The notes beneath the pieces were generated by a model. It searched no databases, was not told where the DNA came from, and was given only the letters and a program-made list of their open reading frames with translations. A stretch of DNA of 44,111 bases from an uncultured Bacteroidota bacterium (GTDB taxonomy: Bacteria > Bacteroidota > Bacteroidia > Flavobacteriales > Flavobacteriaceae): contig CACNGE010000010.1 of NCBI GenBank assembly GCA_902619855.1, forward strand, positions 1-44,111, read 5' to 3'. The position numbers were made by a program, and so were the translations under genes. Shown here piece after piece: positions 17,180 through 26,153 of the stretch (the first letter of the stretch is position 1; every line of letters begins with the position of its first letter).

Positions 17180-18757
17180 TTAATATAAAAGTCTGCCCTC
17201 TATTTCAATTCTAAACGCATTTGCAATATCGTTAATTCCTTGTAAAGGAAATTCAATGATCAAACCTTCTTTAGTTTGTTTCCAATGAACAACTTCATTT
17301 GTGGAAACCAGTGAAATTTTTGAAATACCACCTGTAGCAATTTTTTCATCTTTATTTAGACATTTAATGGTATAAGTTCCAGATTCAGGATTTCCTAAAA
17401 CAATAGCAAACAACTTGGTATTGTCTTTACTTCTTGTAAACCTAACATCAGCTGCTCCTAATTCTCTAAAAGTCCAACGATAGGTTTTTTTACGTTCAAC
17501 ATATTTAAGCATTTCGGCAGTACCTTCTGAAGAAACCTTCCATTTTCTAGTTCCATATATCGCTTCTCCATTTGTATTCAACCAAGTACCAATACCTTTC
17601 ATTATTTCAATTTCTTGCGGATCGATAGAACCATCGCCTCTTGGAGTTAAAGACATCAACATAATTCCACCTCTGCTCACCATATCAATTAGACTTCGGA
17701 TATGATAAGGCGCTTTATCTTTATAATTCTTATTATTCACATAGGACCAGGGATAACTAATTGCCCTGTCTGATAGCCAATATCCTTCGGGTTTCTCTTC
17801 CATATCACGACAATTCTCGTAGCAACGCAAGCCAAAGCCTAGAGGAAAATTCCAAACCTTACTGCTTGGTAATTTGTTACAAACCACTACATCATCACCA
17901 TCTATTCCTTTCAAATTGTAATAGTCTTGAAATATATTTACTATGGTATCCTGTGGCACTTCATCCTTTTTAATAGAGCTAGACAAACCATCAAACCAAA
18001 GTACGTCTGGGCGATATTTGTTAATTACCTCGCGAACTTTATTAGCCCATTCAGCAGCAAAGTTTTCTTTCGATTCAGTTTGAGGATTACGATAAATCCA
18101 ATCATTTTCTTGATCATAAATATCCCAAATTTCACGCTCTTCTGAAGTATGATCTTTACTGAACATGTAACCATAACTTCTTGCCATATGGAATGTTGCC
18201 AATAACTTCATATCCGTTTTTCTTATCTCTGCAGCAATTTCTCCATAAATATCTCTTTTTGGACCCATATCCATTGAATCCCATTTGGTGTATTCAGAGT
18301 TCCATAAACAAAAACCATCATGATGAGCTAGACAAATTCCACCAAATCTAGCACCACCATTGTTCATTATTGAAACCCATTCTTGTGCATCAAACTTAGG
18401 GGCATTAAAAATTGATATAAAATCTTTGTATCCAAAATCTTCAATTGGACCATACTTTTTTTCGTGATACTTTTTTACTCCTTTTCTATCTTCACCATTA
18501 GGCGAATACAACTCCTTTACATAATCTGGTCCACCATGTGCTGGTACAGAATAAATTCCCCAATGCGTGTACATTCCAAATTTGGCATCAATCATCCATT
18601 CAGGAATTGACTCTTTAATCAATTCATCCCATAGCGGAGATTTTGGTATATTCCAGTCTTTGCCATTTGTTTTTTCAATTTCTTGAGCAACTAAAGAAAA
18701 ATCATTAAGCGTTAGAAATGATAATAATACAATTGAACTTAGAGTTCTAATACTCAT
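17180..18757 (-). CDS. GH29 alpha-L-fucosidase (minus-strand copy)
   Basis: A 525-residue exported fucosidase. The signal peptide ends near SLVAQ (about residue 25). GH29 landmarks are AKFGMYTHWGIYSVP (about 58-72), the HHDGFCLW segment (145-152) and DVLWFDG, whose Asp256 is the expected catalytic nucleophile. MVSRGGIMLMSLTPRGDGSI is the usual strand near the end of the barrel. It would remove terminal alpha-L-fucose with retention of configuration, probably in the periplasm. It is transcribed away from the other two GH29 genes across a 190-base divergent region holding an exact copy of the regulatory motif 71 bases before its start codon, and it leads the minus-strand catabolic operon. The sequence differs clearly from the other two GH29 proteins, so it probably has a different linkage preference. 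Confidence 0.92.
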   Translation of the reverse strand: MSIRTLSSIVLLSFLTLNDFSLVAQEIEKTNGKDWNIPKSPLWDELIKESIPEWMIDAKFGMYTHWGIYSVPAHGGPDYVKELYSPNGEDRKGVKKYHEKKYGPIEDFGYKDFISIFNAPKFDAQEWVSIMNNGGARFGGICLAHHDGFCLWNSEYTKWDSMDMGPKRDIYGEIAAEIRKTDMKLLATFHMARSYGYMFSKDHTSEEREIWDIYDQENDWIYRNPQTESKENFAAEWANKVREVINKYRPDVLWFDGLSSSIKKDEVPQDTIVNIFQDYYNLKGIDGDDVVVCNKLPSSKVWNFPLGFGLRCYENCRDMEEKPEGYWLSDRAISYPWSYVNNKNYKDKAPYHIRSLIDMVSRGGIMLMSLTPRGDGSIDPQEIEIMKGIGTWLNTNGEAIYGTRKWKVSSEGTAEMLKYVERKKTYRWTFRELGAADVRFTRSKDNTKLFAIVLGNPESGTYTIKCLNKDEKIATGGISKISLVSTNEVVHWKQTKEGLIIEFPLQGINDIANAFRIEIEGRLLY

Positions 18758-18828
18758 TTGAGTTAGTTTAAATTCTAATTTTAAAATTTACAAAAATTTC
18801 TAAACTTTAATTATCTCAATTGAAACAA

Positions 18829-18881
18829 TTAATAACATAAATTCTACAATTTTTAAAGCTTTGTAGTATTTGTGTTATTCA
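18829..18881. promoter_or_regulatory. Regulatory motif copies in the divergent GH29 intergenic region
   Basis: The minus strand carries TTATGTTATTAA at 18829-18840, identical to the two sites upstream of SusC, with 71 bases between it and the minus-strand GH29 start codon. The plus strand carries TTGTGTTATTCA at 18870-18881 (10/12 match), with 72 bases between it and the plus-strand GH29 start. Each motif therefore points towards its own gene at nearly the same distance, as expected for an activator serving two divergent promoters. A further plus-strand partial match (TTGTGTTAAGAA) lies at 18897-18908. Binding by the local AraC-type regulator is inferred. Confidence 0.55.
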
Positions 18882-18896
18882 TTGTGAATTATAGCC

Positions 18897-18927
18897 TTGT
18901 GTTAAGAAACTGTGATGTTTAATTTTG
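18897..18927 (+). promoter_or_regulatory. Candidate Bacteroidota promoter for the plus-strand glycosidase operon
   Basis: TAATTTTG at 18920-18927 fits the Bacteroidota -7 consensus TAnnTTTG exactly. A CTTG ending at 18899 could be the -33 element, but the 20-base spacing is slightly longer than usual and the element overlaps a partial regulatory motif. Transcription would begin about 20 bases before the ATG at 18954. Confidence 0.35.
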
Positions 18928-18953
18928 ATGATATCTAAAATAGAATTTTGACC

Positions 18954-20543
18954 ATGTTTATTAAAAAATATTATCTTTTATTGACAATCGTTTTTACAAC
19001 ATCGATTTTTAGTCAGCAAACTTATCAACCAAATTGGGAATCTATAGATGAAAGAGAAAATCCAATATGGTTTAGCAATGCCAAATTTGGAATATTTATT
19101 CACTGGGGATTGTACTCCGTTCCGGGGTACTCCAATAAAGGCACTTATGCCGAGTGGTATTGGAATGCTTTAAATGAAGACCCTAATACCGCAAAAAAAA
19201 GTCGGAGAGAAAGACATTTAGCTATAACAAAATTCCATAATAAAAATTATGGAAGTGATTATCCTTATTATAATTTCAGAGATGGGTTTAAAGCAGAATT
19301 GTTCAATCCAGATGAATGGGCAAATGTATTTAAACGTTCAGGTGCAAGATATGTAGTGTTGACTTCTAAGCATCATGATGGGTATTGTTTATTCCCTAGT
19401 ACTGAAGCCAGTGAAAGCTATGGTATGGCTTGGAATTCAGTAGAATCTGGACCAGAAAGAGATTTGGTGGGAGACTTAACATCTGCGGTAAAAAATGCTG
19501 GGTTAAAAATGGGTTTGTATTATTCTATTTGGGATTGGTACAATCCATATTGGCCAAAAGAGCAACAGTCGATTTTGAGTAAAGGCAGCATGGCTGTTAA
19601 CTTTAAAGGTGGTAATACAAAAAATAACAAATTTTCTAATGAAGAAATCGAAACTGCTCAAAAGGGTTTAGATAAATATATCGATAAGGTAATGCTACCT
19701 CAGTTAAAGCAACTTGTGACCAATTATGAACCAGCATTGTTATTTTCAGATGGAGATTGGTGGATGGATTACAAAAAATGGAGAACTCTACCATTTTTAT
19801 CTTGGGCATTGAATAATGCAGCCAACAAAGAAGAGTTAGTTTTTAATGACAGATGGGGAAAAGTAAGAGGTAAACATGGTGGGTATTATACCACAGAATA
19901 TGGCTCTGGTTTTGCTGATGGTACTACACCCTGGGAAGAAAACAGAGGAATTGGTATGTCTTTTGGCATTAATCGTATTGAAAATATCGATGATTATCGA
20001 ACTGCTAAGGAACTTATATTTATGCTGGTCGATATTGTGAGTAGAGGTGGTAATTTGTTGTTAAACATTGGTCCAAATGCCGATGGAACCATTCCGGTAA
20101 TTATGCAACAACGATTAATTGAAATTGGCAACTGGCTTTCTGTTTATGGTGAAGGAATTTATGACACTAAACAATGGATAAAGGACGCTCAATGGAGCTC
20201 AGGAATAATTCCATCGTTTACGAAAAATGATTTTCATGCTGGGTTTCCTATTTATGAGATGACAATTAATCCAAAGAAAGGAAATGCTTTTAAAGAATTT
20301 TGGTTTACAAAGAAGGGAAACAATTTGTACGCTTTTGCTCCCGAATGGCCAAAAAATATAAATATTTTAATTGAAGATGTTAAAACAACAATTAAGACAA
20401 AAGTAAAACTAATGGGTTGTGAAAAATCATTACCATACACTGAAACAAACAACGGTATTAAAATAGATATTTCATCAATTTCCATTCATGATTTAAAATC
20501 GCAATATGTGTTTGGGTTTAAAGTATCAAATATTATAGAATAA
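18954..20543 (+). CDS. GH29 alpha-L-fucosidase, first gene of the plus-strand operon
   Basis: A 529-residue exported fucosidase counted from ATG at 18954. A TTG two codons earlier is also in frame but less likely. The signal peptide is MFIKKYYLLLTIVFTTSIFS. GH29 landmarks are AKFGIFIHWGLYSVPGYS, VVLTSKHHDGYCLFPS and YEPALLFSDGDWW, whose first Asp (residue 266) is the probable nucleophile. VDIVSRGGNLLLNIGPNADGTIP is the conserved C-terminal barrel strand. The closeness of these blocks to the classical GH29 pattern suggests a broad-specificity GH29-A-type enzyme; that subgroup call is an inference. The beta-helix gene starts 18 bases after its stop, so the two are probably co-transcribed. Confidence 0.93.
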   Translation: MFIKKYYLLLTIVFTTSIFSQQTYQPNWESIDERENPIWFSNAKFGIFIHWGLYSVPGYSNKGTYAEWYWNALNEDPNTAKKSRRERHLAITKFHNKNYGSDYPYYNFRDGFKAELFNPDEWANVFKRSGARYVVLTSKHHDGYCLFPSTEASESYGMAWNSVESGPERDLVGDLTSAVKNAGLKMGLYYSIWDWYNPYWPKEQQSILSKGSMAVNFKGGNTKNNKFSNEEIETAQKGLDKYIDKVMLPQLKQLVTNYEPALLFSDGDWWMDYKKWRTLPFLSWALNNAANKEELVFNDRWGKVRGKHGGYYTTEYGSGFADGTTPWEENRGIGMSFGINRIENIDDYRTAKELIFMLVDIVSRGGNLLLNIGPNADGTIPVIMQQRLIEIGNWLSVYGEGIYDTKQWIKDAQWSSGIIPSFTKNDFHAGFPIYEMTINPKKGNAFKEFWFTKKGNNLYAFAPEWPKNINILIEDVKTTIKTKVKLMGCEKSLPYTETNNGIKIDISSISIHDLKSQYVFGFKVSNIIE

Positions 20544-20561
20544 CTCCTCTTCTTCCAAAAG

Positions 20562-23048
20562 ATGAAAATTCAACCTTTTATCAAGCTATTTTTTTTAGTT
20601 GGATTATTATTAATTTATTCAAAACTCAGTGCTCAAAAAAAATATTATGTTTCAAATAAGCCCAATGGGAAGCACCAATATGCTACTATCCATCAAGCTC
20701 TAAGCGCTGTTGACAAACAGATAAGTAGAAGCGGATACCCTAAACAAGGAATTGAGGTTATAATTAAAGATGGAAATTATAAAATTGACAAACCCATCAG
20801 GATAACAAAATATTTAAGTGGTACAAAAAAAAATCCTTTGGTTATCAAAGCTGAAAACCCAAATAATGCTCGATTTTTTGGGGGACATATATTAGATATA
20901 AATGAATTTAAAAACTTTAATCCCAACGAGGCGCCTTTTCAGTTGATTGATGAAAAAGCTGCTAGTGAAATCAAAGTATTAGACTTAAAAAGGACTTCGA
21001 TTAAAAAATCGGATTTAGGAGACTTTGTAAAACACGGTTATGGTTTTGAAAAAAACCCATATTATACAACTCCCGCAATGCTTTGGGTAGATCATCAAAG
21101 AATGCATTTGTCACGATGGCCAAATGTTTATGAAGATAATGAGTATTATGACAACATCAATCAATTTAATGGAAGGTTTAAAGATGTATTTATAAAAGGA
21201 GCCGTCTCTTTAACAAATGTGATTGACAAAGGGCAAAAAAAACAAAATAAGTGGTATTTAAATAAAGAGTTTTTAGAAAATGGTGGCGGAACCTTTGAAG
21301 TAGCTTTTGACCGTGGTAGTCAATGGAACTTTTACAAAAAAAACGAAGAAAAGATTTGGTTAGACGGTGTCTTATCAGCTTCATGGGAATGGGAATACAC
21401 AAAAGTTAAATCTATTGAAAATAGAAGAATCAAATTGGCTTCAGGTTCAAACAGGGGATTAGGTTTTTTTAGAAAAGTAACTCATTTTCATTTTGAAAAT
21501 ATTCCAGAAGAATTGGACACTGAGGGAGAGTATTTCATAGACAGAGAACACATGCTGCTGTACTTCTACCCTCCTTATGATGTGAAAGAAAAAACAATTA
21601 CTTTATCTACTCAAGAACAAAACATGTTTCATATTGCAGGAGCTTCTAACATTAAGATTGAAGGTCTTATTTTAGAGTTTGGTAGAGGAAACGCAATTTT
21701 CATTAATAACCCTAAATTGGATAAGGAAATAAGCCTCAAAAGCGATAATATTCTTGTAGAAAACTGTATCATTAGAAACTTTAATCAATGGGGAGTTATT
21801 ATTCAAAACACACAGAACTCAACTGTAAACACCTGCCATATTTATAATATGGGGGCTGGAGGTGTTAAACTTGGGAATGAAACAAGGAGCTTTAATCTAG
21901 TAAATGAAAACAATTTGGTTAGCAATTGTGAAATATATGATATTGCCTTTGATCAAAAATCCCAAGTGCCAGCAATTACTCTAGCAGGAAATGGAAACTC
22001 AGCTAGAAATAACGAAATCTACAACACACCACATTTTGCTGTTAAAATGAAATATGCCAATAATTGTATAACAGAAAAGAATTATATCCACGATTTACCA
22101 AAATACCATCGTTTTGATGGTGGTGCTGTTTACCTGGCTACTGGAAATCAGTTTTTCAATAGAGGAAATAAAATAGCGCATAATTACTTCGAAAATATTT
22201 CCACAAACGGAGCTTATCTAGACAATTATACTATGGGAAACTATGTGTATGGAAATGTGTTTTATAACGTTGGAAATGGCACAAAAGGATCAAAAAATGC
22301 AGCAGTTTACATTCACGGAGGTGGACAAAATGTGGTAAGCAACAATATTGCAATCAACTGTCCATTTGCGTACAAAACAGGATCGCATATTATCAAAGCA
22401 TTTAACACTACAAATTACTTAAACTCTTGGTACAACGATGCTAAAAATCACTTTAAAAAAAGTGATAAGTTGTTTACAGATTTTACACAACAATATCCAG
22501 AGATAAAAGAAGTAATCAATAAATTACATGATTCTCCGAAAGTTATTTTGGATCATGTTTCTAATCAATCTCTTAAGAAGATTTCTTCGAAGAAAAATAG
22601 AAAGTCGCAATTGGACATGTATGATTTAAAAGGGGCGAATTCATTTTTCTTTAAAGACACAAATAGCCTTGAATGGATAAATTGGTTTGAGATCAGATAT
22701 CAATCATCAACTTTTAAAAATAATATTTACACCTTCAGTTCTGATGAATTTCTTCCAGATTTTGAAGGAAATGACAAGGGGGCAAAGGGCGCCTTTAAAC
22801 TTGGAAACGAAAGTGGCGTATTTTTAATGGCTCCATACAAGTTAAAAGTAAGTTCCAAAATCAAAAAGATTTCAAATCATCGTGTTGTTGACAACCATTA
22901 TCTAAAAGATTTTCCATTGAATATTAGAAGGAACTCTCAATCGCATGGATTGGAGTTAAATTCTATTTTGAGCTTCCCTGACATTCCTAGTTTCAAAGAT
23001 ATCAACCTAAAAGAAATCGGAATCAATAAATCTATTAACAAAGATTAA
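20562..23048 (+). CDS. GH141-like right-handed beta-helix glycosidase
   Basis: An 828-residue exported protein with signal peptide MKIQPFIKLFFLVGLLLIYSKLSA. The mature N-terminus (YYVSNKPNGKHQYATIHQAL) and EVIIKDGNYKIDKPIRI mark a pectate-lyase-like beta-helix. The MLWVDHQRMHLSRWPN segment (RWPN at 185-188) and GEYFIDREHMLLYFYPP at about 326-342 fit the GH141-type group. Helix coils follow from about 360 to 640 (for example ILVENCIIRNFNQWGVIIQN and NGAYLDNYTMGNYVYGNVF). The family includes an alpha-L-fucosidase and a xylanase, so an activity on fucose residues inside the polymer is plausible. It lacks the T9SS tail of the related protein at 5286-7691 and is therefore probably periplasmic. It lies between two GH29 genes, one base before the second. 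Confidence 0.75.
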   Translation: MKIQPFIKLFFLVGLLLIYSKLSAQKKYYVSNKPNGKHQYATIHQALSAVDKQISRSGYPKQGIEVIIKDGNYKIDKPIRITKYLSGTKKNPLVIKAENPNNARFFGGHILDINEFKNFNPNEAPFQLIDEKAASEIKVLDLKRTSIKKSDLGDFVKHGYGFEKNPYYTTPAMLWVDHQRMHLSRWPNVYEDNEYYDNINQFNGRFKDVFIKGAVSLTNVIDKGQKKQNKWYLNKEFLENGGGTFEVAFDRGSQWNFYKKNEEKIWLDGVLSASWEWEYTKVKSIENRRIKLASGSNRGLGFFRKVTHFHFENIPEELDTEGEYFIDREHMLLYFYPPYDVKEKTITLSTQEQNMFHIAGASNIKIEGLILEFGRGNAIFINNPKLDKEISLKSDNILVENCIIRNFNQWGVIIQNTQNSTVNTCHIYNMGAGGVKLGNETRSFNLVNENNLVSNCEIYDIAFDQKSQVPAITLAGNGNSARNNEIYNTPHFAVKMKYANNCITEKNYIHDLPKYHRFDGGAVYLATGNQFFNRGNKIAHNYFENISTNGAYLDNYTMGNYVYGNVFYNVGNGTKGSKNAAVYIHGGGQNVVSNNIAINCPFAYKTGSHIIKAFNTTNYLNSWYNDAKNHFKKSDKLFTDFTQQYPEIKEVINKLHDSPKVILDHVSNQSLKKISSKKNRKSQLDMYDLKGANSFFFKDTNSLEWINWFEIRYQSSTFKNNIYTFSSDEFLPDFEGNDKGAKGAFKLGNESGVFLMAPYKLKVSSKIKKISNHRVVDNHYLKDFPLNIRRNSQSHGLELNSILSFPDIPSFKDINLKEIGINKSINKD

Positions 23049-23049
23049 T

Positions 23050-24840
23050 ATGGGCTTGATTACTAAAACCAAACGGATCAATATTCTTATTGTTTTAATG
23101 GGTTTTGTTTTTACTAGTTTTTCTCAAAACTTAGATGTAAAAAATAATTCTGAAAAACATAGCTTTAATAAAATGAAGTGGTTTCAGCAAGCAAGATTTG
23201 GTATGTTTATTCATTATGGATTGTATTCTGGATTGGAGGGATATTGGAAAAATAAACCTGTAAAGGGGATTGGAGAGTGGATTTTAAAACATGCGGAAAT
23301 CCCTGTTAAAGAGTACCAACAATTGGCACAAAACTTCAATCCAGTTCAATTAAACCCAGAGGCCTGGGTGAAATTGGCCAAGGAAACAGGAATGAAATAT
23401 ATCGTCTTAACCACCAAACATCATGATGGATTTGCACTGTTTGACTCAGAGCACTATTTTAATGTAGTAGATTCCACCCCTTATGAAAAGGATATAGTTG
23501 AGCAATTTGTAAAAGCTTGTAATAAACATGGATTAAAACTAGGATTCTATTACTCTCAAAATCAAGATTGGACATATCCCGGAGCACAAGGAAACAACTG
23601 GGATTCAGAGTATTCCTACTCCAAAGAAGGATTTGAGTATTACATGAAATCAAAAGCAATTCCACAGATTAAAGAGTTGCTAACAAAATATGGCGAAATT
23701 GATATGATTTGGTTTGATACGCCTTATAAAATGACCAAAGAAGAAAGCCAAGCTTTTTTGAACGTTTCAAAACAATTGCAACCACAAATTATTGTGAGTG
23801 GCAGAATTGGAAATGAGTTGGGAGACTATGTTCAAATGGAAGATAACAGCTTGCCAAAAACCAGACAAGAATCAGCTTGGGAAGTGCCTGTAACGATGAA
23901 TCATACTTGGGCGTACAAACGAGATGACAATCATTGGAAAAGTACAAAATACCTCTTATGGCAACTCACTCATTCAGTTGCCATGAATGGAAATTATCTT
24001 CTAAATATTGGCCCAAAAGGGGATGGCTCCATACCGCAAGCAAGTTTGGATAGATTACAGCAAATCGGTAAATGGATGCAAGTGAATAAAAAAGCGATTG
24101 AAAAAGCAAGTCCTAGCCCTTTTAAACAAGCTTTTAGATGGGGAAGTATTACACAACAGCCTGGTAAATTGTATTTAAACATTTCCGATTGGCCAAAAGA
24201 CAATAATCTGGCAATTCATGGACTGAATACAAAAATAAAATGCGCTCAATTTTTGAGCGATGGAAAACAGATAAAAACTGAAAAAGAAGGGGACTACACC
24301 ATTTTTCATTTACCTAAAATCCCTACAGATCCTTATGTAAGTGTTCTAGAAGTTGAATTAGATGGAATTCTTTCTGTTGAGGATGTTTTGGCTCAAAACT
24401 ATGATGGAACAATTCAGTTAGAAACAGAGGCAGCAACAAATACCACAGGAGCAAAAATTAGATTCGGAGCCTTAACTATGTATCGCAAACCAAAAGGAAC
24501 ATTAACTTGGGATTTTAAAGTTAACAAAACTGGTAGATACAAATTAGAAATTATTACCACAGGTAGAAAAAAAATGGCGACCCCAACTGCATTTGCACTA
24601 TTTGATGAAGGACACGAGGTTGAAGTAACTGTAAATCAAAACTCTTCTAATTATATAGTTGAAAAACACTATGAAGAAAAGGCACCCAAAGATTTATATA
24701 ATACTTTTAAAGTAACCTCTTTAGGTGAGTTCAACCTAACAAAAGGTACGAATTCCATTACATTGAAAGCTTTAAAAATTAATTTTAAAAACAAAGCTGG
24801 TTTTTCTTTAAGACAAATACGCTTAATTCCCATTCCGTAA
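23050..24840 (+). CDS. GH29 alpha-L-fucosidase with C-terminal accessory domain
   Basis: A 596-residue exported fucosidase with a signal peptide ending near FTSFSQ (residue 26). GH29 landmarks are ARFGMFIHYGLYSGLEGYW (48-66), IVLTTKHHDGFALFDS (118-133), LGFYYSQNQDWTYPGAQGNNW (164-184) and IDMIWFDTP, with Asp223 as the likely nucleophile. The last 150 or so residues (from VEDVLAQNYDGTIQLETEA) form a beta-rich domain of the kind that often binds carbohydrate and is absent from the other two GH29 proteins. It has Tyr (IHYG) where the other two have Trp (IHWG or THWG), which may alter the fucose-binding pocket. It is flanked closely by the beta-helix and GH117-like genes, so the operon is tight. 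Confidence 0.92.
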   Translation: MGLITKTKRINILIVLMGFVFTSFSQNLDVKNNSEKHSFNKMKWFQQARFGMFIHYGLYSGLEGYWKNKPVKGIGEWILKHAEIPVKEYQQLAQNFNPVQLNPEAWVKLAKETGMKYIVLTTKHHDGFALFDSEHYFNVVDSTPYEKDIVEQFVKACNKHGLKLGFYYSQNQDWTYPGAQGNNWDSEYSYSKEGFEYYMKSKAIPQIKELLTKYGEIDMIWFDTPYKMTKEESQAFLNVSKQLQPQIIVSGRIGNELGDYVQMEDNSLPKTRQESAWEVPVTMNHTWAYKRDDNHWKSTKYLLWQLTHSVAMNGNYLLNIGPKGDGSIPQASLDRLQQIGKWMQVNKKAIEKASPSPFKQAFRWGSITQQPGKLYLNISDWPKDNNLAIHGLNTKIKCAQFLSDGKQIKTEKEGDYTIFHLPKIPTDPYVSVLEVELDGILSVEDVLAQNYDGTIQLETEAATNTTGAKIRFGALTMYRKPKGTLTWDFKVNKTGRYKLEIITTGRKKMATPTAFALFDEGHEVEVTVNQNSSNYIVEKHYEEKAPKDLYNTFKVTSLGEFNLTKGTNSITLKALKINFKNKAGFSLRQIRLIPIP

Positions 24841-24843
24841 ATT

Positions 24844-26130
24844 ATGAAGCAATTAATTATTTTCTCAATTTCAATCTGTTGTTTTTGTTTAAGTTGTAAT
24901 AAAAATGTGGGGGGAATCTCAACACAAAACATACTTCACAACAACTTAGACGGGTACTATGATGGTAAAAAACTAAGTGCGTCGATGGAACGATATTTAG
25001 AACAATGGGGACAAACAGAACCATCCCAAAATGAGTTCTATACAAGCTTTAGCTATTATCCCTTGAAAGGATTGGAATACGAGGAGGGTGTTTCTAGAAG
25101 AGATCCGAGTACTATAATTAAGATAAAGGATACTTACTATGTATATTATACTAGGAGTTCAAAAACAGTTGCTCCAGTAGGCTATAAAAAAGCAACGAAA
25201 ACAGTACCAGCAAATACTTGGGATCTTTGTGATATCTATTACGCAACCTCTAAAGATGGCATCAACTGGGAGGAACAAGGTGTATCTGTTTCTAGAGGTC
25301 CTGAAGGTTCGTTTGATGACAGAAGTGTTTTTACCCCAGATATATTGCAATATGAAGGCAAATACTACCTGTATTATCAGGCAGTTTCATATCCCTATAC
25401 AGAACGTTCCAAAAACGTAATAGGGATGAGTTGGTCTGAAAGTCCAGACGGCCCTTGGCATCGATTTGATACTCCTGTATTAAAACCTGGAAAACCAGGT
25501 AAGTTTGTTGAAAGTTCTACTAAAAGAGCTCATATTGAGTCTTATGGAGATTTTGATAGTCATAAAGTTCATGATCCAAATCTAATTGTTAGAAATAGTG
25601 AAATTTGGATGTATTATAAAGCACATCCTATGGGGGTTGGAAGTGAACATCCAATGCCAAAAGGGGTTGGTTTAAAAAAACCGTATCCTAATTTTTCAAT
25701 GGGACTTGCTATTGCTAAGAATCCAAAAGGACCTTTTATCAAGCATCCTATAAACCCTGTTTCTGCAAGCGGTCACGAAGCCTTAGTGTGGCCTTATAAA
25801 GATGGAGTTGCTACTATGATTACTGCTAACGGCCCTGAGAAAAATACCATTCAATGGGCGGAGGATGGAATCAATTTTGAAGTTAAATCTCATATTATTC
25901 TTCCTCCTGATGCTGCAGGTTTATTTTGTGAAGACAAATACACAAATACGTCAAACGGACAAGGATTTACTTGGGGAATTTCACACATTACACAATCTAA
26001 ATCAAAACCTTGGGCGTATATGATTCGCTTTCAATGCGACTTAAGTCAAAAAATTGACGACTTAAAACATAAACGAGAAAACATTCGTTTTGATGAACAC
26101 AGTAGATTAAATTCAACTAGAAGAAGGTAA
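24844..26130 (+). CDS. GH117-like five-bladed beta-propeller glycosidase, lipoprotein
   Basis: A 428-residue lipoprotein with signal IIFSISICCFCLSC and lipidation at Cys18. EEGVSRRDPSTIIKIKDTYY, NTWDLCDIYYATSKDGINW and DDRSVFTPDILQYEGKYYL are close to the neoagaro-oligosaccharide hydrolase family GH117. The three catalytic acids of that family appear to be present: Asp87 (RRDPS), Asp244 (VHDPN) and Glu312 (GHEALVWP), with His311 next to the last. Characterised GH117 members cut 3,6-anhydro-L-galactose or other alpha-linked galactose-type residues from chain ends. In this fucose context the residue removed could be L-galactose-like or fucose itself, which shares the L-galacto configuration; that is an inference. 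It is the last gene of the plus operon, and its stop codon lies in a terminator hairpin. Confidence 0.8.
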   Translation: MKQLIIFSISICCFCLSCNKNVGGISTQNILHNNLDGYYDGKKLSASMERYLEQWGQTEPSQNEFYTSFSYYPLKGLEYEEGVSRRDPSTIIKIKDTYYVYYTRSSKTVAPVGYKKATKTVPANTWDLCDIYYATSKDGINWEEQGVSVSRGPEGSFDDRSVFTPDILQYEGKYYLYYQAVSYPYTERSKNVIGMSWSESPDGPWHRFDTPVLKPGKPGKFVESSTKRAHIESYGDFDSHKVHDPNLIVRNSEIWMYYKAHPMGVGSEHPMPKGVGLKKPYPNFSMGLAIAKNPKGPFIKHPINPVSASGHEALVWPYKDGVATMITANGPEKNTIQWAEDGINFEVKSHIILPPDAAGLFCEDKYTNTSNGQGFTWGISHITQSKSKPWAYMIRFQCDLSQKIDDLKHKRENIRFDEHSRLNSTRRR

Positions 26131-26153
26131 GAAAAACTTACTTCTTTCTAGTT
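26115..26153. terminator. Bidirectional terminator hairpin between convergent operons
   Basis: The left arm AACTAGAAGAAGGTAAG (26115-26131) pairs with the right arm CTTACTTCTTTCTAGTT (26137-26153), about 16 base pairs with one bulged base on each side and a 5-base A loop. The GH117-like stop codon (26128-26130) lies in the left arm and the sulfatase stop (26138-26140) in the right arm. On the plus strand the stem ends in GTTTTC; on the minus strand the tail is TTGAATTT. The stem is long enough to stop RNA polymerase from either side. Confidence 0.6.
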
